Shown here: positions 42,389 to 55,270 of the stretch, piece after piece
How positions within the stretch are numbered: position 1 is the stretch's first letter
Layout of the letters: each line of letters begins with the position of its first letter
Source of the DNA: Rachycentron canadum
Taxonomy: Eukaryota; Chordata; Actinopteri; Carangiformes; Rachycentridae
Assembly: GCA_038496675.1 (NCBI GenBank)
Contig: CM076652.1
Location: forward strand, 3,169,684-3,233,683
Reading direction: 5' to 3'
DNA length: 64,000 bases
Translations under genes and position numbers: made by a program
The notes under the pieces: model-generated
Databases searched by the model: none
Told to the model about the DNA's origin: nothing
The model's input: the letters and a program-made list of their open reading frames with translations, nothing else

Positions 42389-45300
42389 AGAGTGCATGAC
42401 ACAGCCTGTTGCTCTAATACACTGAAAATGTAGGCATGGTTTGAACACTAAAGTTTTTTCATCATTCATGCAGTAGTTTGAATTTAAAAAAAAAAAGACT
42501 TGTGTACACACAACGTTTGAGCTCATGCGTTTCATCCTCTAAAAACATGAAAAAACACTTTGTGGAGCTCTGAACTTATTTGCAGTCGAGTCACAACAAC
42601 ACATTTGTGTCCTGGGCAGGTTAATCTAGCAAGGACTGTGTCCTGGAGCATTAAGACTGTAGGCTTTTAGTAATAATTAACTAGATTTATTCTCTCTTGT
42701 CTGACATAAGGTGGACAGTGAGCACATCAGCCTAGCTGAATTTATTTACAGTATAAAAGCAGCATTCAAACAATATTGAGTATTGCACACTAAAATGTAA
42801 TGAAGCCACCATTGGTCCAATTTTTGTATACAAATTCAATCGTGTTGGGATGGAAAGTTCTCCCTCCAACATCTGCAGCAACAATACGACATACTAGACT
42901 TTGTCAGTGATAGGATGATGAAAACCTGGATTTATTCCCGTCATCGTCTCTGGTGTGTGTCTCTTTGTGTAGGCTGTTTTTGTTTGTTTTGTAGGCTTGT
43001 AAAAGCTGTGTGCACACTACCTCTGTTTTTCTTTCTTATCCTCACGTCCTTCAGCTCGGTTTCCTTCTACAACAAACAGCTGTGTGGAAGATCAGATTAT
43101 CATGAGCAATCTGTGGAAACTGCAATCTCCCATAAATTTTATTTATTATTATTATTATTATTTTTTAGTGGTTAGACCACTTTGTTCCTCAGTTTAGAAC
43201 ATATGAGGAGGTTTGGATTAAGGGCTATTTCACCTCAACACATTAAATATAAATGCAGAGAAGGACATGTAGAGTGACCATGTTGTCTTTGTGTCTCCGG
43301 TTACAGGTTTAGATGGAAACTTGGAGGACATCAGCAGAAGGAAAAAGGAGTTTGGACAGAATGTCATTCCTCCTAAAAAGCCAAAAACCTTTTTGCAGTT
43401 AGTGTGGGAAGCCCTGCAGGATGTCACACTCATCATCCTGGAAGTGGCAGCCGTCATTTCTCTAGGCCTTTCTTTCTACAGACCGCCAGATGCTGAGAGA
43501 CAGCGTGAGTTCATCTTTTTTATTTTTATGTCACACTCTAAACATCCATCTAAATATCTAATGAACCTGTGTGTGTCTCACTGATTAGCATTCTTACAGG
43601 GACAGGACAAAGTCATATCAGCTGTATATATGTATGATTACACTAGTTAATAAAACTCATGTTCACACAGTGAGAAGCTGAGCTTCAACGTTTTATCGGT
43701 AGACATTTATTCAATTTCAAATACACATTTTAAATATTACTGATGTTATTACTTTTAGAATATCATTAATATATCAACCATGGCCTCTGCCTAGTTACAC
43801 AACTGTCAAGCTCACCTGCAGAGCAGCTGCCTCAGAATAAAACAGAACAACATAAAATAAAATTTAAATATAAGTCAACTGTCAGGTTTTATGCCTTAAA
43901 CTCACTTTAATGCCCTTACCATCAACTTATATAGCTTATATACAATTATCAAGTGTGATGTTAAACATCTGATTTACTGACAGTCAGAGGAAAGTTTGCC
44001 TTCTCAAAGCTTGTTGGATGCACTCATAGGTTCATCTCTGGTTGTCTGTCAGCAGAGACTCCGGTTCACTCTCTGCTTCTCTCACACTCTTTCTTCTGCA
44101 ACTCAGTTGTCTGATGTGTAAATGTTAGGCTCCATCACTGTCAGAAAGATCAGTTCACCAAAACCAGGCTGGATCCGACTCTGGTCACAAGGACAATCGA
44201 GAGGGAGAGTCAGTTGTCTGCAGGTTTGGTCCATGATGTGTCTGTATATTGTGCTGGACTAGTATTTGTCACACAAGGTAAATAAATTCAGCCCATGTGT
44301 AGGACAGGGTACTAAATGTCTCCTCTGTGACAACAAACAATCTGGTGTTAGCTGCTGCTTTTAAATGATCATTTTCACTTGTGCTGGCTCACTGACAGCC
44401 CAGACTGGAGGTCCCACAGGAGTCCCTGAACATGCATTCATAAAATTACATCTGGTTTACCTGACAGCCTGCACTATCATCATCATCATCATCATGATCA
44501 TCTCATAACAAGCTACAAGAGTGCAGATTCTTTTCAGTGTAAAGGACCAACTTCTGACTAGGAGAAGTTATTACACATTACACAGAATCAGAGAAGGTTT
44601 TGAGTCACAACCTTTCAGTGACATGTGAAGGTCAGAGGTCACTTGCTCTGGATGCAGGGGAACATGTAATTAATGCTGACATATGATCAGAAATCTCAAT
44701 CTCCATCCCACATTCTCTCTGCTCAGACTGTGGCAGTGCAGCCGGTGGTGTGGAGGATGAGGGTGAGGCAGAAGCTGGATGGATCGAAGGTGCTGCCATC
44801 CTGCTGTCCGTGGTATGTGTGGTCCTGGTGACGGCTTTCAATGACTGGAGCAAAGAAAAGCAGTTCCGCGGTCTCCAGAGCCGCATCGAGCAGGAGCAGA
44901 AGTTCACCGTGGTCCGACGGGGGCAGGTGATCCAGATCAATGTGTCTGAGATTGTTGTCGGAGACATTGCGCAGGTCAAATACGGTGAGAGAACAAAAAC
45001 CTTGTACATCAACAAGTCACACACACACCTCAAGTGATTAGGGGGATATCAAACCTCTAAACATGGGTTGCAAAATACTCTCAATGAGTCATTCTTTTAT
45101 TAGGTCGTTTCTGATAATAATCTTAATTTTGCCATTTAATTATATTGTATTCTTTTCTCAAAGCAAGGAATCAAAAGAAGTGTCGTTTTGATATCAATAG
45201 TCCCCTTCTGGTTGAAAGACATGTTTTCAAATTAAACCTAGAGCCCATGATCATCCTCACGACCAATTCTTTAAAAAAGACTAATGGACATTTTCTGATG

Positions 45301-48300
45301 ACCTCTGTTTAGAGGAATTCTTTTAGTTTTCTAATGGTGATAGAATTAATTTTGTCATTTCAGAATCACAATAAGTCGTCTAGGGATAAGACCCTGTTTT
45401 TACCTCGTATTAAAATGTGATCTTTACCTGGATAAGAAAAATTAATTTTAAGGCAAGGTGTAAATGGATTAGAATAGGATCAGACCTGCCTGACCCCCTC
45501 TGGACATAGTCTGGGTCACATTGGTCTAAATGAAATCTTTCACTACAGCTGATTTGTTGCTACCTCACATTACTTTAGCTCTGGAGGACAGAGATTTGAT
45601 CTCAATGAGGATGAGAGGAGCAAAAAGGTTTCAGATTATTTGTTTATTATCTTGATAACGTAAATGGTAACGTGAACATCAGAGCTGTATATTGTGTTAA
45701 CATTTCAGTGACCTCTGATTCATAAAACAGTCAGAGGTTATAACCCACAGCAGAGTGTTCATGTACTCATGTTGTAATTATAATATCATTATTTTATGAT
45801 AATTACAAAAATTTCTTCTTCTTCTTCTTCTTCCCTTCTATTGATGCATTGGTTAAAATGTTTTTTTCCTCCAGTTAAAATGTGACCGACAAATGATTTA
45901 ATGATGCTGAAACATAACGACCTGATGACGATGACCTGTTGTCACAGTGTACCTCTGTGTGTCGGTGTTCCAGGTGACCTCCTCCCTGCTGACGGCATCC
46001 TGATTCAGAGCAATGATCTCAAGATCGACGAGAGCTCTCTGACTGGGGAGTCAGATCATGTCAAGAAGAGTGTCAACGAAGACGCCATGATGCTGTCAGG
46101 TGCTTCACTCTCACATCAAATTATAGCCGTGTTCAGTATGACCTGAGCTGCTGCTGCCAGCTCTTATTATCCAGTTTCTGCAGCTGTTTTTCTGGTCTTA
46201 ACTGTGAGAGTCTCTCTGGATTTCACACCTACAGACTGAACTCTTCCTGAACTGAAATGATATATTTTATGTTCATTCAAACTTTTTCATGGTAATTAAT
46301 TAGGGAGCGTTCCCACAGTAACAGTACAGTGATGCTTTAAGAAAATATGATATTAGGAGGTATATTAAACATCACAGTCTACATGTCACTCTTCATTGAT
46401 GATTGGCTCATCAGTCTGTGTGCTCCTGACATCAACAACCCAATCACATCCTCCTCAACTTTCTTCCAAGCCACATCAGCAAAAATGTGACATTAAGCTA
46501 CTGCCAAAGTTTTAACAGTCAACTGGGGGCTTTTCCTGTTTTCTTTTTCTGCAACTCCCACTACAGTGTTGACAACTTCTGCACAGTAGCTTGTGATTTG
46601 TGTTTGCTTGTACAGAATAACTGTTGTGGACACACAGGTTGCAGCAGGGACCAGGCTCCAGAGGTGTCACAGGTTTGAACTCAGTCTGTGACATCTGTCT
46701 ATCTCTCTATTAAAGGGGACACAAGATGAGCTCATGTGGCTGGATGATAACTAGTACTAACAGGAGTCTCATACCATCCTCATACATAAATGTAATATGT
46801 TGTATGCACATATGTTTAATTTTCATTCTAAAATATATGTACTTATATGCATATATATAAAAATTCTATGTGAAGCCGATTGGAAATATCTCTCTCCATC
46901 TCACTCTCTCTGTCTCTCTCTCTCTATCAGGGACCCATGTGATGGAGGGCTCTGGCAAGATGGTGGTCACCGCTGTAGGTGTGAACTCTCAGACTGGCAT
47001 CATCTTCACACTGCTTGGTGCCGGCGGTGCCGGCGAGGAAGGGGATGGTGATGGCGAGGAGAAGGCTGAGAAAGAGAAAAAGAAAAAAGAGAAGGAGAAG
47101 AAGAAAGATGAGCTGAAGAAGAAAAAGAAGAAGGACAAGAAAAGTAAGTTCAGCGTACAAAAGGAACTGCTTCAGCTGGTTGCCATCCAGCTTTCACTGT
47201 GGGCCTAACTGTTAAGAGCCTGATTGGTCAGCTGTGCAGAGATGAGAAAGAAGCCATGGGTTGAACTTCTCTCTCTAGTTCTCTTTCTCAGTGGTTGCTC
47301 TTTTCATGTGAGCTACCAAGTGCAGCAGTTTGAGCATCCACCCACCTTTTCCCTCCATCTTTGAATGTGGATGTTCAGTTCAGGTGTGAGCTAAAACCAC
47401 TTGCTCTGGTCTGGTGAGCCACATCCATCACACAGATATACTGATCCACACTGACCCTGAGACCCCTTTTTTTAACTGGTATTAATATGACATGAAAAAC
47501 TTACTGGAAATAGACAATTTGCATTCAGGGGATGTTTGAGTTTCTCATAAAGTAGTGGACTGACCAAGAATCCAACTTTGTCTGCTTTGTTGTGGCGATA
47601 CACTTGTTAATGTTTCTTTCCATGTGTATAAATAACTAATGGATATTGCATGTTTTTCTTTCACAGGTAAAAAAGATGACAAAGGCAAGAAAGGTAAGCA
47701 GCACGTCACTGCTTCATTACTGTGAGTTACTGAGTGACTGAAAGAATGTGAAGCTTGTATTGAACATGTTGGCTATATTCAGAGCACAGGTTTCTGTCCT
47801 CTGTGAGTGTGGGATGGAACCTGTGGACCAGAGTGGAAGGTGTCTGTACTGTCCCAGAGTGGAGGGGTAGATAGGTATCCCAGCATGCATTTCACATCAG
47901 TTGTGAGTCTCTACAAAGAGAGGAAGATTTGGTTCAGTGCATCCTAGTGCATCTTCAGATGTTATTGTGCTAGCAATTTGGTCTTGATTATTTTTTTTAC
48001 ATTTTTACATTTTGATCGCTTGTGATCGGTCATTGCTGTTGTTGTATCAAGGCCTCGTGACCCACCTGAATGAAACACTGTCATCATGTTCCTTCAGATT
48101 CTTCTTTTTAAAGGTGGTTGAAGAGATTTGTTGTATTCCCCCTCCCACAAGTGCTGTCTGTTGCCCGACAGTTTACAGATAACTTTACTTTGTTAAATAT
48201 CTGTGCAGAGATGAACCTCTGCCATACCACTGATGCTGAGTCCTTTTCTGGCTGCAGCTCTTCATCCACCATGCTCACATTTAATTGTTTTCTAAATACA

Positions 48301-50634
48301 TGACTCATGAAAGAGGCTCTGTAGTAGATACAGACACGTCAGCACAGCTGATAGGCTAGTAGAGATCATCATTCTGTTGGAGCCACATTATTAGGGTAGA
48401 TAGCTGAAAAGTGGATCATGGACATCGTCAACATGAATAATGATATGAAATCGTCAGATCACCCATCCTCAGCAAACTGCGTCATACCATTCTTGGGTCT
48501 TGCGACTCCACAGTCCCAGTTCTCAGGGACAATCATCTTCATTGATTTACACACAGACTCACTCACAACCATCTCACATCTATCATTCTCTAATATTACT
48601 ACAAATTTCAGTTAAAGACTCCTGATTATGTTTTGTCATCTGAAGGTGTGACTGTGGCCATTTGATGAGAAGGCTTTTGTTTGGCTGAGACTTGGAAATT
48701 GTGTCTCCCTCATAACAGAACATTTCTTTAAATTAAAGTGAATGTTTGAACATTTGTCATATGCTCATTGTCATAAGCCAGTACAGCAGGGCACCCTGTG
48801 ATGCAAGACAGTTAAGTCCATCATAAAAAAAAAATCCATGGTGGTTCACAAGTGGTGGTTCAGATCAGACTGGTCAAAGATCCTGCAGGAGATCAGGGGT
48901 CTTCGGTGGATCTCAGGTTCAGACTCTTGGGTCTCCCTGGGTCCCTCTGGTCCCATGTGGTGCAGTGTGTGTCCCTGTGGTCTGAGCAGCAGCAGCAGGT
49001 GCTCCTGACTCGGTTGATGGTGATTAGGACCAAGTAGATTATTGGCCTTAAGCTCGGCAGCTGCTTTCTTCTCCTGCCTGCTGCTGCTGCCTGCCCACTA
49101 ATAACCTCATTACTGAGCTGGGATCAGCACGCTCACACTCACACATATACACACACACTCAAACACACACACTTGCAGATAACCTCACTTTGTCATAGAA
49201 CTACAGTGTCACTTGGCCCTATTGTAGTGTTGTTTATTGTATCAGTGATGATACAGTCTGTTTGTCGTTTCAGAGGTCTACTGTTTGAAGTTAACCAACA
49301 CAGCGCAATAAACCCCAGACTGGGATTAGACAAACACCACCTCCATGTTGACCCACAACATCAAGGCCCCGCCCTTTACTGGCCGTTTTGTCACACCTTC
49401 TGACTCTGTTAACTAGAGATGAAACAGTTACTGGTTTTAGACTAAAACATGGTAGAACTTAGTTAGTGTTACTGTTTACTTTTTTTTTTAAATAACCATG
49501 ATAATGATTTTTTTTACAGTTTTATATCTACTGTTAACACAAACGTTTAATGATGAACAGTCACGTTGATGATTTGTCTTGGTGACAAAATGTCATCTTA
49601 GTTTTTGATATTGTGCTTGTGGCCAGTCTTATACTTGAGGAATCACTTAAAGTCCATTAAACCGTTGCACAAAAGACCTTAGCAACCACAGTAAGGGAAA
49701 AAAAACTACCCCTGACTCCATCTTAATTGCAAACCAGGTTTGCCAGGTTTATGTTGATAAATTAAGAAAATTAACACATCCCGAGGAGAGCCTTAATGAT
49801 GATGAACTGATTTTACATTACAAGTTTGACCAGCAGAACTCGGTGTGTCTAACGTTGGGTCCCTCAACTTTCCACAGCTTAAGCTCTTTGGTTTTATCAC
49901 ATGATCTTTCTGATCAGCTATATTCAAGCGTCCACATATCAGGTTAAATGCTCTCACCATCTGCTGAATGATGTGAAGCTTCCATCAAAACAACATGAGG
50001 ATGAGATAGCAGTGCCTTCTTAAAACAGATTCCCAAAGGTGACAGCAAAGTAACGGTCTCCATGGAAACAGTAAAGTTTTACCACTATAAAATCTCCTTC
50101 ACTGCTGCAAGTGGGAAGTGTTGAATTTCTCCATCTTGCCAGCTCTCTCTTAATAGGCTTTTAATGTGAAACATCTGCAGGAAGTGTTGATTTCATTGCT
50201 GGCAGCTTAACAGCCATTGAAAAATAGCAAACCCCATTTTCAACATAGCTATAAGAGAGTAGAAGACATTATTTGAAAACTGGCTTTTGCTTTTCTTTTG
50301 AGAATGTACATTAGACCAATATAAACAAAACTGGCTTGACTTGATTTGAAGTATCAGCAGCAGCAGTTTTGAATGCTTTACTGACCTCCTGTTTGTTTCT
50401 GTAGGAAAAAACAAGGACATGGAGATGGAGCCACTCAATGAGGATGGAGATCCAGAGAAGAAAAATAAAAACCTACCAAAGAAGGAGAAATCTGTCCTCC
50501 AGGGGAAGTTGACCAAACTGGCTATACAGATTGGCAAAGCAGGTACGAGAAGAGAATCAGATCAGTGAGGAAGAAGTGACAGTGAAATTAAAGAGCAAGG
50601 CATATTTGCTCCTACTCTCTGGAGTAGGAGTGAA

Positions 50635-50667
<33 letters not shown>

Positions 50668-53600
50668 GGAAGATTGTTCATTGACAAAAAAAAAACAGCG
50701 ATCAAACAGTTTTGACTGATTGTGTGCAGGAGGTAAAAGAGACTATTGGCCTGCATTGTTTTACATTTACATGCATTTACAACACTTTTATCCAAAGAGA
50801 AAGCTTCAGTTCAGTAGGAGACCTTGGTGTAAATACAAAGTACTACATCTGTTTAATAAGTGTAAGTTGATCAGGTAAAGTAAGCCAGAAGTGCAGAGTA
50901 AGTTGGGCACGTTAGGGCGTTAGTAAAGGATGTGCTATCTGAAGAGATGAGTCTTCAAGTGATTGTTGAAACTAGAAAGAGATGCCCTTGCTCTGATAGA
51001 CTCCAGTAGCTCTTTTCACCATCAGGGAACCACAGACCAGAACAGTCTGGACTGAGATGGCCTTGTTTGCAGGGATATTTGTTGGAGGAACGCACAGCTG
51101 AGAAGGAGCATAGAGCTGAACGATCAAGTTCATGTAGATAACCTAGAGGTCACTCTGAAGGAAAACATTAGTGACTTGAACTTGATTCAGGTGACCATGG
51201 GTGGAGGTCGACGAGTAGTTGTCCCTGTTTGGGCTGATCGAAAACCACACGGGGTGCCACACTCTGTACCAGCTTAAAGGGCTTCATTATATATAAAGGG
51301 AGGCCCACCAAAAAAGCATTACTTTTCCTTGTATTTGAGGGTTACACGTTGTTTTAAGGGACAACAGTTTTTTGTTATTGCTAAATGCATAATGTTTGCA
51401 TTAAAAGAAACTCTCACAGAACACAGACTCATGTCAGGTTCCTACTCTCAAATGACAAATGAGAGGCAGATCCTTCAGCTGTGAGGCTCCTCTCCTGTGG
51501 AACCAGCTCCTAGTGTGGGTCATGGAGGCAGAAAGAGTAGGCTAAGCACCAGCTACTTCTGCCTCCAGAGCTCTAGGCTGGATCTCCTCCTTTCCTCAAG
51601 GTTTCTTTTTCTGTTTTACTGTCACCAAGTGCTCTCTCATGTTTGGTCTGTAAATAATATTACCAAGACCTGCTCAATCTGAAATGTGTCCTGAGATGAA
51701 CTTAGTTAATGATGTCCAACTCTCTTCTGGGGGCCATCCTTGCTGAAACTCCTACTTTCAGACAGAACTGGTTTTAGTCTTGGGTTAACTCTCAGCAGGG
51801 ATTTGTATGCTTTATGAATAAATTCAAATGTATTTTATTTATATAGCGCCAACAAAGTTACCTCAAGGCACTTTACATATAGAGCAGGTCTAGACCAAAC
51901 TCTTGATAAAGTTATTTAAAGGGACCCAACAAATCCCACCATGAGCAGGACTTGGCGACACTGGAAGGAAAAATTTTCTGTAAGAGGCAGAAACCTTGGA
52001 CAGAACCAGGTTCAGGGTGGCCCTCTGCCTCCACCAGTTGGGTTGAGAGAGACAGAGAGAGAAGGAGAAACAAGAACACAATAGAATACAAGCAAAACAT
52101 ACAGATGTAAAGAGTATTAATGATGATGGCAATGACTGATACTAATAATAACTAACCTCTGTCTCTCTGTGTCCTCAGGTCTGTTGATGTCCACTCTCAC
52201 TGTCATCATCCTCATTAGTCGCTTCCTGATCGATACCTTCTGGATCCAGGGGGTTCCCTGGTCCAATGAGTGCTTGCCCATCTATGTGCAGTTCTTTGTC
52301 AAGTTCTTCATCATCGGTGTGACAGTTCTGGTGGTGGCCGTGCCTGAAGGTCTCCCTCTGGCCGTCACCATCTCCCTGGCCTACTCAGTCAAGGTCTGCT
52401 TGTATACAGAATTAAACAGCCTTGTTTTATGTCTAATATAATATGTTAAATAACAGATTTCAGATCATTTATTATTATTTACAAATTTTCCAGTATTTAT
52501 TATTCCCCTTGGAGTAGTGACCCTGCAAACAATCCTGGCTCAAACACAGTTCTTGCAGTGAATGTCAAGTAAATTCAGAGTAAAGCACTCAGGTTCAGGT
52601 GCCCCTGCTCTCCTCTTTTGTCAGAAAATGATGAAAGACAACAACCTTGTTCGCCACCTCGATGCCTGTGAGACAATGGGCAACGCCACTGCCATCTGCT
52701 CCGACAAGACAGGCACACTCACTATGAACCGCATGACAGTGGTGCAGACCTACATTGCAGGATCCTACTACAAACAGTTGCCAGAGCCGAGCAAGATTCC
52801 TGCCAAGATACTGGACCTGCTCATCCTGGGCATCGGGGTCAACTGCGCCTACACCACCAAGATTATGGTGAGCTGTAAAAATAGCTGTCCATTCAGGAAG
52901 CTCTGTGATCTAAGCATGTGACTAAGAGAGCAGGTTGGTTTGGAGAGGTGCCACAGCAGCTCAGGACTCATCTGATCACTGCCTCCCAGATCCACTGCAC
53001 AAATCAGAGCATTGAAGAAACAAACAGGCTCAGCTGCAAGAGTTAATTAAGTTCCAACAAGTGTGTTTTTTAATCAATCGGTCTACTACTGAGATGGTTA
53101 TAAGCAATAATTCCCATTCAATAAAAGGGTCATGATGCAAAATAGAAAGTCAAAACATTACTTCTACAGAAAATATAGAGTTTTATTTATTTTATTGTGA
53201 AATGAAATGTTTAACATCCAACACTGGGAAAGTAAATGAAGTATAATCTGAACCTATAAAAGTCTTTGTTGAATGTTAGCCACATTGATGTTGTTGCTGC
53301 TGAATTAAGAAGTTAAATTTCCAAACCAAGAAAAGAAGCCGATTTAACATCCTTTCTGCCTACAGCCTCCAGAGAAGGAGGGCGGGCTTCCTCGCCAGGT
53401 GGGAAACAAGACTGAATGTGCCTTACTGGGCCTCGCCCGCGACCTGCACCGAGACTACCAGAGCATCCGCAACGAAATCCCAGAGGAGAAACTGTTCAAG
53501 GTCTACACCTTTAACTCTGCAAGGAAGTCCATGAGTACCGTGCTGAAGAACCATGATGGCAGCTACCGAATGTTCAGCAAGGGGGCCTCTGAGATCCTGC

Positions 53601-55239
53601 TCAAGAAGTAGGTTTACTGCTGCTGCTGGTGACGTGGCTCTGTGCTCGGCTCAGAACACAGTCATATGACTGTCCTGTGGTTCCAGGTGCTGTAAGATCC
53701 TGATAGCCAGCGGTGAATCCAAAGACCTCAAACCTCGGGACCGAGATCACCTGGTGAAGAAGGTGATTGAGCCAATGGCGTCAGAGGGCCTAAGGACCAT
53801 CTGCCTCGCCTACAGAGACTTCCCCGCCGACGATGGAGAGCCTGACTGGGACAACGAGGCCCACATCCTCTCCAGCCTCACCTGCATCGCTGTGGTTGGC
53901 ATTGAAGACCCTGTGCGACCTGAGGTATGTCAGCCTTATCAATCACAGTAAAAATACACAGGGTACAAGTCAGTACTCAACACCTGAAGTGGAGCCTCCT
54001 AAAACACAATGGTTCTTATTTTAAGACTCTCGGGAAACCACATATTCTCTCAGCAGTAACCTGGGCTGGTCATCTGTCATTTGTCCAGAGCACTCCGTCG
54101 ACCACAACACTCACTGTGCTAGTTTTTTTCTGCTACTGTTTTTGTCAGGTACCAGAAGCCATCAGAAAGTGCCAGCGGGCCGGGATCACTGTCCGCATGG
54201 TGACTGGAGACAACATCAACACTGCTCGGGCCATTGCCATCAAATGCGGCATCCTGCATCCCGGAGATGACTTCTTGTGTATTGAGGGCAAAGAGTTCAA
54301 CCGCCAGATCCGGAATGAGCTGGGAGAGGTCAGAGAAACACACAACTGATTCTGTCCCATTATACCATCACAGTAGATTTGACGACGCTATGACCTTCCC
54401 TTTAGCTCCACTAATGATGAGACTCATCAGGATGTTTGTTCATTTTGTGTTTGTCATGAACACTGCAGCCTTTAGAAGCAGTTTTGTTTATGGATTTTCC
54501 CTTCTGACCCCTTAAAGGTGGGGATCATCACTGCTGTGGGGAACACTTCCACCATTATATTCTCATGAACTGAAATTGAATTAAATCAATGTTTTACCAG
54601 TAAAATAACTGTCTCTGCAGATTGAGCAGGAGCGTATTGATAAGATTTGGCCAAAGCTGAGAGTCCTTGCCAGATCGTCACCAACGGACAAACACACTCT
54701 GGTCAAAGGTGAGCTCAACTTCTAAGAGGGTGGGGGGTTGTCAGAGAGATGTGGGGTTTGGACTCAGTGAAAGTTATACTATCCATCCACATACAGAGAC
54801 AAACAACCATTCACGCTCACACTCATTTTTAGCGTCACCATTAACCTGAATGTACATGTGTTTGGACTGTGGAAGGAAGGATTGAGATAAAGCAAATTCA
54901 CACATGCCAGGCAAAGTGTGTTACATACATTTAAACATTAAAATCATCACAAAACTTTCAAGTAAATAAAGAAAATGTGAGCATAAAACTAATTTAGAGT
55001 TAGTCGTGATTTAATTTAAAAACAAATAAAAGTGATGAGCAGCACAGAAGACAAAGGTTTTAGCTGATCCTCTCTGTGTGTCGTCCTCTCAGGCATCATC
55101 GACAGCACGGTGCTGGAGCAGAGGCAGGTTGTTGCAGTTACTGGAGATGGAACAAATGATGGACCCGCTCTCAAGAAAGCGGATGTCGGCTTCGCCATGG
55201 TAACAACTGATGTCAAACCGCTGCTTCTAGTTCTTCTAG

Positions 55240-55270
<31 letters not shown>

